19,542 bases of DNA from positions 1 to 19,542 of the forward strand of contig QQSA01000020.1 in the NCBI GenBank assembly GCA_003602535.1. The letters run 5' to 3'. The notes under the pieces were generated by a model. The model worked only from the letters and a program-made list of their open reading frames with translations, ran no database searches and was not told the DNA's origin. Made by a program: the position numbers and the translations under genes. Below are positions 7,549 through 16,724 of the stretch, piece by piece; positions within the stretch are counted from its first letter, which is position 1, and the number at the start of each line of letters is the position of its first letter. The DNA comes from Candidatus Poseidoniales archaeon. Its GTDB lineage: Archaea; Thermoplasmatota; Poseidoniia; Poseidoniales; Poseidoniaceae.

Positions 7549-10500
7549 ATGATGACTTCGACTCGACAACATCCAACGGGACTGTCAATGGAGGCAGTTC
7601 CTTCAGGCCAATCAATGCCTGATTGGTTAGTTGAAGCATTGTTATGCGGGCGTAGATTTATGATCATACATCCGAGCGAAGAGTCGCGTAAACAAGCGAT
7701 AGACATACTTCATACAAAGGGAAATGGCAAAGCCATTGACACTACACATCATCTTACAATTAAGAGATTAGTAGGAATCTTACATCTTGATTTACGCTTA
7801 CCTGTGTTAATGGATGATGATGGCGTATTATTCGAGAAAACACATAGGGCATTGGCGAAAGCAGCAAGAAACCATTACTTCCCTTTGTTACAAGCAAATC
7901 CACAGAATCGTTGGTCTAGGTCTAGGAGTCGTCGATTATTGTCTTTACATAGTGAACTAATCAAACTCAAGAAACCATGGGGATGGGAAGGGGATCCTGG
8001 AGCAAAATCATGCGACAAAGTCCTAAAGAAATTAGAGAAAGAAATGCAAGCAACTCACCCCTCGCGATTGAACAGAACAGTATGGAGTGAATTGAAAGAA
8101 TGCAAAGAAGCGCCTTTTACAATATCAGATGTTGAAGGAATTATCATGCTCGATCATCCTCCGGGTTTGGATGAAGTTGTAATTGCAATTTTACAAGAGT
8201 TATCAAGATTTACAGGACTACATCAATTGGTTAACCCCGGCTCACATAGATTGGGTTATCATGGAGAGTACCTCGAAGACATAGCGCCGATTAGGAATGG
8301 TGATGGTCTTCCTGAATGGCTACCTAATCATGAGGTATTAGCAGCTGATTTTTCTCCAAAATGGCAATCGATAATTGGACGGGGTAGAAATTCTAGGATA
8401 AGCCATTTGATGTGCGAATTACAAGATCACTCAGTATTGGCAACTGCGAATATTCTGTCTCATTTACAAGGGCAGGTTTTGATTGTAAGCGGTAATGCTG
8501 ACTCAGTTAAAGAATCCATAAAACCACATCTTGAGATGATGGGGCACAGATTAGCAACTCCATCTGTTAAATTGAATGAGAGTAGTGCTGTAGCCAGAAT
8601 TATTTCGATAGCAAATTTATCACAGGGAGAGGAAGCATGGTCTTTATCGCGTTTGAATGACGTCTGGTCTCAAATCGAATTACCAATGTCGTGGCCCATG
8701 CTTGAGTTACAACATCCTACGGAAGAAGGATGGCAACCGCGCCTACATGCGGGCATCCTATCTGAAATTGCGAGAGGGTTCCATTTACTGGGCGGCAGAG
8801 GCGCCCTAAGGAGGTGGCAAACCGTCCTTTCACAAGCAACACCTAGGGCAGGAGTTGATCCAATTCGTAGAATGAAGGAATTAGAGGAGTGTCAATGGTG
8901 GGTGGCCTGTATTGCAAACTGGATGAGTCCTATTTTATCCAAAAACGACCAAGAATCTCTATCGCAACCAGTAATTGGATGTTCATCAAAACAAACTCTT
9001 CCATTACCTCAAAAGCCTAGCGACGTAATCTCGTGGATCAATTCTTGCATCGAACAGATAGATTGGGAAACAGTAGCTTCTAGAGATGAACTAGTTACCA
9101 ATACCATACCTGGTTTACAATATTTAATGGCCGCACTGTCAAAATTGCGAGACGAAAATATCGAAATCGAGTCTAGCGAGCTTAGCGAGATTTTGGAAAA
9201 TATATCTGCTGAAACCGAAATACCTAGTATAAGGGCTGGAGATAAGGAAATCAAAATCTTGACACCTTCTCAAGCACATGGTCTGGAAATTGAAAATTTG
9301 ATACTGTGTAATCTGGATGCTGAAAATTGGTCTATGAAACCAGCTCAGGTTCCTTGGTTAGATGAAAGTAGCAGAATGAAAATCGGATTACACCGGCCCG
9401 ATGAACCACTTAGACAAGGGAGACATATATTGCGCCATTTACTAAATTCTGCAAAAAATATTGTGATAATTGATTCAAGTTTAGAAGAAGGCGTGGAATT
9501 AGCAGGCCCACTAGATGAATGGTTTAGCGATCTTAATCGCGAAGGAGAAATTTCAGAAATGCATGAAGAACCAAAATTCATGGAAAAATCACTTTGGAGC
9601 CCTGAAACTAGCAATCGTTCTTGGGAGTGGAGAACGATTGATGGCGAGAACACTCTGGTGTACAGAGTAAGTGCAATGGAAATGTCGAATAATCAAGTAC
9701 GTACTCATAGAAGCGGTTCACTGAATCGAGATACTATTCAAAGAGCAGGACTTTCTTCAATAGAATCTAGAACACCCTCTCAACCTCCTTTGAATGTTGA
9801 TTCATTATTGGCAGCAGCAGAAATTGAAATCCTATCCGATCAATTTTCCAGAAGAAGAATCGGAAACCACTTGGACGAAGGTGAGATATTCGATTTTAGC
9901 GAAGCCAGCAATCTTGTACAATCCATTGACTTGAAACTAATGCCTACTAAGACTAAACCGGCAAGTGGACGAAATTCTATGATTTGGCCACACTTGGGAG
10001 TTATGGGTAAAAAGGGACTTAGCGTACCAATAGACCCCCGGCCAATTAATCCTCCATCTACTAGAATCGATTCACTCGATTCTATTACTGGAAGGGGCGA
10101 GATGCAGTTAAAGATGCCATCGATTTGGTCTCAAGGAAGACTTCAATCATGGTTAGAATGCCCGAGGAAGGCATGGTATCAGCGCCACATGTATCTAGGC
10201 AAAAATGACGAATTGAAAGAAGATTTAGCAGCAACTGCAAGAGGGGACATAATTCATCAAATCGAAGAATCGATATTACGCGCTCATGGATTACAGGAAG
10301 GATCAATCCCCTCGTCCCCAACACCATTGATTGATGGGCCCCTCGATCTAGAAGCAGCATGGAAAGTAGCACTTCAAACACTTCAAGAGAAAGCCCCGTG
10401 GATGCGCAGGGAAGATGGGATTTCAGCTCATCGGTGTAGGGATTTAATCGGAGTCTCTCCAAGTAAATGGAAAGGTTGGATTGAGGAGGGTATTCCGATT

Positions 10501-11223
10501 ACTATTGGCGGAAGAATTGGCAGAATGCTAGAATCCGATTTTGATTTATCAGATGTGGCTCCAATTGCTTCCGAGTGGGAATTATCTAGTGATGGCAAAA
10601 AGTATGTGAAATTAGGACTTCCAGAAAATGAATCATCATTTGCGCTAAGAGGGCGAATTGACAAAGTAGATCAACTCTTGATTACAAACGATAGCTTATC
10701 ATCAGATCAAAATGAAATAATACCTTTAGATTTCAATATTCAAAACCCTCCAAAATCTAAGCGTTTAGTAATAATTAGGGACATCAAATCAATCGATGGG
10801 GCCAAGGATAATGGCGATGACGAACGACACCTGAAGGGCATATTCCAAGAATTACAGTTAGCACTTTATGCCCGGGCATGGGAAATTGCAAATCCTGGAG
10901 ATCGAGTAATTGGTGTAGGTGCGACACAAGTTGGAATCGAAACTCAACCGTATTTGGAAATAGATCCAGAATTCCTCGACCATTGTGAATTGTTGAATAT
11001 AGGATTGGTTGGCGGCCATACTCATGGCCATTATCGCATTCCTGGAAACACACGGGACAATGAATCAAACCCCTTCAGAGCATGGATGCGTGAAAGGATT
11101 ACTACCGCAATTCGAGTAATTGAAAATGCATCTGCAGGGAACATACACCCCGAGCCTTCTAACGCCTGCAAATATTGTCCGATAATCGATGCGTGTCCTA
11201 GTGCGAAACGAGGTGGTTGGTGA
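7549..11223 (+). CDS. AddB/AdnA-like subunit: ATPase-dead helicase fold fused to Fe-S PD-(D/E)XK nuclease
   Basis: 1224 aa, similar in size to bacterial AddB. The N-terminal two thirds look like a decayed SF1 helicase. No Walker A (GxGKT) or DExx motif is seen, but EIKILTPSQAHGLEIENLIL (about 568-587) has the shape of helicase motif V as in AddB. The C-terminal nuclease is complete: His903 in RGDIIHQIEE, Asp1038 in RGRIDKVD, Asp1078-Ile-Lys1080 in IIRDIKSID, and Gln1103...Tyr1107 in FQELQLALYARA. Four cysteines fit the Fe-S staple of AddB-type nucleases: Cys871 (WLECPRKAW) and Cys1207, Cys1210, Cys1216 (CKYCPIIDAC). Expected role: with the next gene product, processing of DNA double-strand ends before RecA/RadA recombination. 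The stop shares one base with the next start. ATG 7549 is one of several possible starts. A true chi-reading role cannot be judged. Confidence 0.82.
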   Translation: MMTSTRQHPTGLSMEAVPSGQSMPDWLVEALLCGRRFMIIHPSEESRKQAIDILHTKGNGKAIDTTHHLTIKRLVGILHLDLRLPVLMDDDGVLFEKTHRALAKAARNHYFPLLQANPQNRWSRSRSRRLLSLHSELIKLKKPWGWEGDPGAKSCDKVLKKLEKEMQATHPSRLNRTVWSELKECKEAPFTISDVEGIIMLDHPPGLDEVVIAILQELSRFTGLHQLVNPGSHRLGYHGEYLEDIAPIRNGDGLPEWLPNHEVLAADFSPKWQSIIGRGRNSRISHLMCELQDHSVLATANILSHLQGQVLIVSGNADSVKESIKPHLEMMGHRLATPSVKLNESSAVARIISIANLSQGEEAWSLSRLNDVWSQIELPMSWPMLELQHPTEEGWQPRLHAGILSEIARGFHLLGGRGALRRWQTVLSQATPRAGVDPIRRMKELEECQWWVACIANWMSPILSKNDQESLSQPVIGCSSKQTLPLPQKPSDVISWINSCIEQIDWETVASRDELVTNTIPGLQYLMAALSKLRDENIEIESSELSEILENISAETEIPSIRAGDKEIKILTPSQAHGLEIENLILCNLDAENWSMKPAQVPWLDESSRMKIGLHRPDEPLRQGRHILRHLLNSAKNIVIIDSSLEEGVELAGPLDEWFSDLNREGEISEMHEEPKFMEKSLWSPETSNRSWEWRTIDGENTLVYRVSAMEMSNNQVRTHRSGSLNRDTIQRAGLSSIESRTPSQPPLNVDSLLAAAEIEILSDQFSRRRIGNHLDEGEIFDFSEASNLVQSIDLKLMPTKTKPASGRNSMIWPHLGVMGKKGLSVPIDPRPINPPSTRIDSLDSITGRGEMQLKMPSIWSQGRLQSWLECPRKAWYQRHMYLGKNDELKEDLAATARGDIIHQIEESILRAHGLQEGSIPSSPTPLIDGPLDLEAAWKVALQTLQEKAPWMRREDGISAHRCRDLIGVSPSKWKGWIEEGIPITIGGRIGRMLESDFDLSDVAPIASEWELSSDGKKYVKLGLPENESSFALRGRIDKVDQLLITNDSLSSDQNEIIPLDFNIQNPPKSKRLVIIRDIKSIDGAKDNGDDERHLKGIFQELQLALYARAWEIANPGDRVIGVGATQVGIETQPYLEIDPEFLDHCELLNIGLVGGHTHGHYRIPGNTRDNESNPFRAWMRERITTAIRVIENASAGNIHPEPSNACKYCPIIDACPSAKRGGW
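11210..11216 (+). promoter_or_regulatory. Ribosome binding site deciding the start of the AddA-like gene
   Basis: GAGGTGG, 6 nt before ATG 11223, lies within the last codons of the upstream nuclease gene. It supports ATG 11223 (TGATG overlap, translational coupling) over TTG 11217 or GTG 11220. Confidence 0.6.
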
Positions 11224-14200
11224 TGATTAAATTCAACCGGTCTCAAAAACTTGGACTTGATATCGACAGGCACATTGCTTTGGATGCAGGAGCAGGTACT
11301 GGAAAGACAACAGTGATGGCAAGCAGATATCTGCAGCACTTATTGTCTGGAGACCAAAGAGCAACTAGATTATTGCCTTCTGCACCAAGAATACCTTTGC
11401 AAGGGATGGGCGCAATCAGATGCCCTTCAAGGGAGCGAACAACACTAAGTGATTGGCCAGGGTTATTGCCTACTGAGACGGTTGCGATTACATTTACCCG
11501 CAAAGCTGCGGCAGAATTGAAAGGCCGCATTCGTCGATTAATCGCATCCTTAAGAGCTCAACCGCCCGGGCCAGAAGATATCGATGGATTACACGATACA
11601 AGATTACGAAATCAAGGCGATGTTGCCATGCTACTCTCTTTGGTTGATGATGCTCCAATATCGACAATCGACTCTTTCCTTTCATCGATAGTATCTCCCT
11701 GGATGGGGTTGATTTGCGAAGATCCTACCAGTGAACAAATCGACGAGGATGGAGCTATTTTCTTGCGAGAAGAGGCGATAAGAACTGCGTGGCGGTTGCA
11801 AAAAGGAATAGATGGAGTTGAAGCTGGGATGGCCGGCAACATCGAGTCGTTCCTTGAGGCAAGAGACAGGCTATCCGTCCTATTGGGCGGACAATCTTCT
11901 TCTACCACGGTTGTAAGGGGGATGTTGAAACGTTCATTATTCGTAGAAGAAGCTGCAAGCCGATTAAATTCTGGTAATTTAGATGGAATCGAAGCATCAA
12001 CACTCGATATGTTATTCATTAATCCGATAACAGAGTTCATTGATGATTGGTATTATGAATTCAGAACCCATACCTCACTATGGTGCGATTCCTGGTTAGA
12101 AGGAGGGGCACAATTTGTAATGGGCGCAGACGAGAATCAAGGAATGACACGTTATCGTTATGTACAATACTTGTGTACCTTGGAAGCCAATTCGCAATTA
12201 GAGAAATTACAGTGGGTATGGCTTGTTTCACACGCTATTACAACAGCATCCAATTTGAAGAATATTGAGTGTAAACCACTTTATTTATCCCGTCCTCCAA
12301 AAGGGGAAGGTTGGCCTAGTGGTATACTTTCGAAAGGAGCGTGTACATTAGATAAATCAGTTAAGGAAATGATTGTCAATAATGCTTCAATCCATGCGTC
12401 ATCTATCAGAGAAATGTCACACACTCCACGTGGATTACTTATTCGATTATTAGGTCATTCTTCTCATCTGTTGAACCCATTATTCGATGATCCATCACCA
12501 GTTCCGGGACAAACCGCTTACCCTCCTCGTCTTAGTGTTGATTTGCCACAATTACCGCCTGATTTGAATATGAGATTATCGACAAACCTAGAGATTCAAG
12601 TAATCCAAGATTTGTTTACAGTTCATAGAGGAGTACACCAGATTCTTTCTAGGCTGAAAGCCCAAGATGGTGTTAGAGACCATGATGACATGCATCGGTT
12701 AGCCGAGGATTTACTTTTGACAAGATGTCCATCCGTATGCCGCAGCTGGTATCCCGTTTCAGTAATAGATGCGTTGGATTCGATGGGTGAAGAGCCTTGG
12801 CTTGACAACCACTTACACCGGGCGATTAAAGCAAGTCAAGGCAATAATGAAGTCCATGCTGATCTAATGCGCAGAATTGAAATTTTACGCGATTTAAGGA
12901 GACAATATCGCGCATTCATCATTGACGAATATCAAGATACTAATCCTCAACATTTCCGACTACTTGCTAGACTTTGGGGTCGTAGGAAATTGGAAAAGGA
13001 CGACCCATCTCCTCCGGCTGCAGAATGGGACCCAACAATTTGTATTGTCGGCGATATGAAACAATCGATTTACCGATTCAGGCAGGCTGAGGTAACAGTT
13101 ATGCGAAGAGCAGTTGCTGCAATACGTAAGATGAATTTAGAAGAATCGCTGATGGAATCACGAACAGAACATCTTCGTCATCCAGATGCTGCTAGAGACC
13201 CTCGCCCAATACCTGGTTCAACAGGAGAGACAACAACTTTCATCCGCTCAAGCGAATTGATTAGTGAAGATGCAGATCGTGATAAATGGGTATCTTTCAG
13301 ACTAGATGATGATGACGAAATAATCGACGACGAATCACTTAATCGTCGAAGAGAAGGTCATATTGAGATGTCAACAAATCATAGAACTCTTCCTAGATTG
13401 ATGAATACTATGAATGTGATTTTCCAAGATTCATTCGCAGCACGACACCACATTTTGCCAGGCCCTTGGCATGCGCAAGCTCAGAACTTAACCCCAGCAA
13501 GGCCCTCCGGCAAGACCCCTAAAGTGGAATGGATACTTCCAGCGAGAATAGGAAATGGAATTAGGCCATTAGATCAGGAGGTAGCCATCGATCCATTCCA
13601 GTATGAAGGTTCAACCGATCGAGAACTTGGAGCGGATTTACTAGCAAAGAGAATAGCTGCTCTAATCAATGGAGAGGCAGCACGTGTGTTTTCATCAAAA
13701 TTACAATCATGGGTTAATGTCAATGAAACAGATCATAATTATCGTGCAGAAGATATCATGATTTTAGTGTCGTCTCATGGAAGAGTTCCACAACTAATCG
13801 AAGCATTGGATAAACATGGCGTACCTGCAATGGCCGGCAAACAAGGAATTCTATTGCACAGGCCAGTCATTCAACCATTGATGTCTTTACTATGGTTGTT
13901 AACGGCACCTTCAGATAAGAGCGCAGCACTTGCTTTAGCACGCTCAACAATTGTCGGATTAGATGATGAATCAATCATTAATCATCTTTCAATATACGAG
14001 GGAAATCAGTTGGAAGGTCTGATAAATTCTGCACCTACTAAAGAGGTAAAATCTCTAATTTCAAGATTAAATTATTTGTCTTCTAAAGGGATGGTGCGAA
14101 AGGCATTAGAAACAGCGATCGATTTTTCGGATTTGTTGTATTCTTATCCAAGAGAAGGAGATAGGCAAGATGTCGAGAATTGGCTATCCTTGTATGACCG

Positions 14201-16052
14201 AATAGCCTCCAGAGTTGGAGGAGATGCAGCTCTTATCTACAACAGATTGACTGAATTATCGAAACTAGATGACAAGGATGCACCAAAAAGCAGCACACCA
14301 GGATCATCGGGGGCAGTTCAGATTCTAACAATTCATGGTTCCAAAGGTCTAGAGGCTCCAGTTGTAGTCGCTTACGATATTTTTGCTACAGGTACCAAAG
14401 ACACCACCTTTTCATCATCAGAAAATGTCCTAGTAACTCCCGATATTATCGCTGGAAGGATACATCCGTGGAGAGGTTCAAAGAAACCACTTAGTGGACT
14501 TTGGACACTAGCAAATCTGTTTGATGATGGTCAACAAAGAGCTGAACGAAGACGCCAATTCTATGTTGCATTGACTAGGGCAAAAGATCGATTGATCGTT
14601 ACTGGTACTCCTTCAGGGGGTGCTTCCGTAAATGAGGATGGAACTATCAAACTGAAGAGGGGGAAGGGTCGTCAGAATATGGGGCAAATGTTCCTAGATG
14701 GTTTAGCTCATGCTTCAATCGAGGCGGGGCAAGAAGGCTGTAGTTGGTCTGTAGGGGGACTTCATCAAACCGGTGCAACACTAACACTAGACCCTGGAGA
14801 ATTGAATGAGAATGCTCACTTAGGAAATGAGTGCGTTGAAGGGATTTCAATCTTCCACCACCCTGATTGTTTCGATTCTAATTATCAGATTTCTCCATTA
14901 CAAAAATGGAGAGAAAGGTTAGATATTTCACAAAATGCTACTTTGAAAATTGAAGACATTGCTCCGAATAAAATCAATTTCAGTGTGCCAATGGCTTCCC
15001 ATGGGCTAGATGTTGCATTTGCTTGTAATCGTCGCCATTGGTTATCTTCTAAACTAAATTGGAATTCTGAAAGATTCGATTTAATTTCAGAGGATTCCGA
15101 TTTCAGTTATTGGCCGTCAGCAACAGAATTCGGCTCATTGTTTCACAGATTACTGGAGATCGGACTTGCCAATCCTGGCTCTGAAGCTATTGATTTAGAC
15201 AAAATGTGGACACAACCTCAGCTGGATAATTTGACCAATGAGGATACAATAAATGAAGTGTTGGCGCAATCTACTATTACTGATCCTGAAGTTATTGATC
15301 GCACTAAACTACGGTTATTACACCTTGGAAAGTTGGCTAGAAATGGAATACTTGGTAGGTTGGTCGCGGGTCAAGAATATGATGGTTTTAGAGTTGAAGG
15401 GCTACGCACAGAATTACCATTCTATCTTTCATTAACCAATCACCCTGAACAACTCTATCGAACATTATGGACTCCTCATGGTAGCCGTAAAACTTCAGTA
15501 ATTAATTCGATTAGTACTATATTTGATGGAAGGGCCGATCTCGTTTTGGCTCTTAGAGATGAAAGTTCTCAAGGTTGGTTACAAGTTGTTGATGCAAAGA
15601 CCAAGCAATGTCTTGGGGGTTTCAATCCATCAAGTCCTCTAGAGGGCAATGAACTCCAGGTCACTATCAACGATAAATCCCCTCACGCTTCTTCTCCTTC
15701 AGAGGAAGAAATAATCGATGAACACAGACTTCAACTAACTCTGTACAGTATCGCTCTCGAAGCCGCTGAATCATTGAAGCCTGAGTCCGAACGTCGTAAG
15801 ATTCTCCCCCCTGCAATTCAAGTCTCGGCGTCGGGAAGAATGATTCGAATGACGGATGATGATTTCACTAAAGCGCGCAAAGATTTGGATGAACTGATTG
15901 ATTGGATTGGCCGAACAGCAGCATTAGGAGAGGGGGCGAAACCTCCTGCTAGACTGCCGATGTCTGAATCCTCGACTTGTGAAGCATGTCCATTTTACAA
16001 TGGCTCGATTAGATTGTGTGGGCCTGAGGGTGAGAGGCTTGGCCCAGCATGA
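11223..16052 (+). CDS. AddA/AdnB-like SF1A helicase with C-terminal PD-(D/E)XK nuclease carrying a four-cysteine cluster
   Basis: 1609-1610 aa UvrD/RecB-type motor-nuclease, longer than the usual ~1,200-aa AddA. Helicase motifs are all present: Q-motif FNRSQ, Walker A GAGTGKT (residues 23-29, Lys28), Ia TVAITFTRKAAAEL, II IIDEYQD (Asp568, Glu569), III GDMKQSIYRFRQAE (from 610), IV-like STNHRTLPRL, V LTIHGSKGLE (His1038), VI FYVALTRAKDRL (about 1113-1124). The nuclease domain has His1308 (FGSLFHRLLE), Asp1439 (DGRADLVL), Asp1457-x-Lys1459 (VVDAKTK) and Gln1504...Tyr1508 (LQLTLYSIAL). Cys1268, Cys1586, Cys1589 and Cys1599 are placed like an Fe-S staple. A ~45-residue insertion separates motifs I and Ia. 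The product should be the ATP-driven 3'-5' motor and second nuclease of the break-resection complex. The last 44 nt overlap a minus-strand gene. Confidence 0.88.
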   Translation: MIKFNRSQKLGLDIDRHIALDAGAGTGKTTVMASRYLQHLLSGDQRATRLLPSAPRIPLQGMGAIRCPSRERTTLSDWPGLLPTETVAITFTRKAAAELKGRIRRLIASLRAQPPGPEDIDGLHDTRLRNQGDVAMLLSLVDDAPISTIDSFLSSIVSPWMGLICEDPTSEQIDEDGAIFLREEAIRTAWRLQKGIDGVEAGMAGNIESFLEARDRLSVLLGGQSSSTTVVRGMLKRSLFVEEAASRLNSGNLDGIEASTLDMLFINPITEFIDDWYYEFRTHTSLWCDSWLEGGAQFVMGADENQGMTRYRYVQYLCTLEANSQLEKLQWVWLVSHAITTASNLKNIECKPLYLSRPPKGEGWPSGILSKGACTLDKSVKEMIVNNASIHASSIREMSHTPRGLLIRLLGHSSHLLNPLFDDPSPVPGQTAYPPRLSVDLPQLPPDLNMRLSTNLEIQVIQDLFTVHRGVHQILSRLKAQDGVRDHDDMHRLAEDLLLTRCPSVCRSWYPVSVIDALDSMGEEPWLDNHLHRAIKASQGNNEVHADLMRRIEILRDLRRQYRAFIIDEYQDTNPQHFRLLARLWGRRKLEKDDPSPPAAEWDPTICIVGDMKQSIYRFRQAEVTVMRRAVAAIRKMNLEESLMESRTEHLRHPDAARDPRPIPGSTGETTTFIRSSELISEDADRDKWVSFRLDDDDEIIDDESLNRRREGHIEMSTNHRTLPRLMNTMNVIFQDSFAARHHILPGPWHAQAQNLTPARPSGKTPKVEWILPARIGNGIRPLDQEVAIDPFQYEGSTDRELGADLLAKRIAALINGEAARVFSSKLQSWVNVNETDHNYRAEDIMILVSSHGRVPQLIEALDKHGVPAMAGKQGILLHRPVIQPLMSLLWLLTAPSDKSAALALARSTIVGLDDESIINHLSIYEGNQLEGLINSAPTKEVKSLISRLNYLSSKGMVRKALETAIDFSDLLYSYPREGDRQDVENWLSLYDRIASRVGGDAALIYNRLTELSKLDDKDAPKSSTPGSSGAVQILTIHGSKGLEAPVVVAYDIFATGTKDTTFSSSENVLVTPDIIAGRIHPWRGSKKPLSGLWTLANLFDDGQQRAERRRQFYVALTRAKDRLIVTGTPSGGASVNEDGTIKLKRGKGRQNMGQMFLDGLAHASIEAGQEGCSWSVGGLHQTGATLTLDPGELNENAHLGNECVEGISIFHHPDCFDSNYQISPLQKWRERLDISQNATLKIEDIAPNKINFSVPMASHGLDVAFACNRRHWLSSKLNWNSERFDLISEDSDFSYWPSATEFGSLFHRLLEIGLANPGSEAIDLDKMWTQPQLDNLTNEDTINEVLAQSTITDPEVIDRTKLRLLHLGKLARNGILGRLVAGQEYDGFRVEGLRTELPFYLSLTNHPEQLYRTLWTPHGSRKTSVINSISTIFDGRADLVLALRDESSQGWLQVVDAKTKQCLGGFNPSSPLEGNELQVTINDKSPHASSPSEEEIIDEHRLQLTLYSIALEAAESLKPESERRKILPPAIQVSASGRMIRMTDDDFTKARKDLDELIDWIGRTAALGEGAKPPARLPMSESSTCEACPFYNGSIRLCGPEGERLGPA

Positions 16053-16644
16053 CAAGTGTGCCTGGAAAATCATCATTCGCTGCGACTTGGTGTATTTCTA
16101 CATCGATGAATCCTGCCGAATTCATTGCATTTCTCCATTGCGAGATGTCTAAAGTAGTCATGTGTACTCCAACATGTTCGGGCCAGGTTAGAGACTCTTC
16201 GTGTTCTTTGTAATGATCTACGCCTGCTACTAAAATTCCTCCGTCATTCAACCATTCATCGTGAATTTTGGCAATCATTTCTACAGGGTCTTCTAAGTAA
16301 TACAGAAATTCCATCGAATGGACCAAATCAAATTTCATGTCAGGTTTCCAATCTGGAAGTAATCCATGAGAATATTTGTGATTAGAATCTGTCAATCGCG
16401 CCTTGCTAATCATTTCTATCGCACCATCAACACCTTCGCTGTGTGCAGCGCCCAATTCACTGAGCATACGTGTAACCCATCCATTCCCACATCCTAAATC
16501 AATTACAGAGAAGTTATTCTGAACTTTAGGGAGAGCAAGTTCTAACATTGCTTTAACCGAAGGCGCATGCCCACGTTCCATGCCCTCGTCTTTTCCGATT
16601 AACGCCCATTCTGAGAACACTTCAGTGGCAGACTTATGTTCCAT
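16009..16644 (-). CDS. Class I SAM-dependent methyltransferase, substrate unknown
   Basis: 211 aa with a Rossmann-type methyltransferase fold. Motif I is VIDLGCGNGWVT (residues 47-58). The acidic end of strand 2 is EGVDGAIEMI (Asp73), followed by YSHGLLPDW. Motif IV is KFDLVHSMEFLYYLEDP (104-120), the strand-4/5 region is LNDGGILVAGVDHY, and the C-terminus is VMLGQASHP. The pattern matches the UbiE/Methyltransf_11 group, which acts on small molecules, lipids or proteins, so the substrate cannot be deduced. It is convergent with the AddA-like gene and shares its last 44 nt with it. It is divergent from the prolyl aminopeptidase gene. No partner gene indicates a pathway. Confidence 0.85.
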   Translation of the reverse strand: MEHKSATEVFSEWALIGKDEGMERGHAPSVKAMLELALPKVQNNFSVIDLGCGNGWVTRMLSELGAAHSEGVDGAIEMISKARLTDSNHKYSHGLLPDWKPDMKFDLVHSMEFLYYLEDPVEMIAKIHDEWLNDGGILVAGVDHYKEHEESLTWPEHVGVHMTTLDISQWRNAMNSAGFIDVEIHQVAANDDFPGTLVMLGQASHPQAHTI

Positions 16645-16724
16645 GAATCGTTGCTAATCAATGACCTCAATAAACCGTGTGGACTAATCGAAAGGAACAT
16701 GTTCTAGGTTTGGCTGCACAAGAT
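16645..16724. promoter_or_regulatory. Divergent intergenic region
   Basis: About 80 nt lie between the minus-strand methyltransferase start and the chosen aminopeptidase start. It should hold both promoters. AT-rich CTCAATAAACC (16666-16676) is the only TATA-like candidate for the plus strand. A GTG at 16677 is in frame with the aminopeptidase and would extend it by 16 residues. No dyad or RNA gene is seen. Confidence 0.3.
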
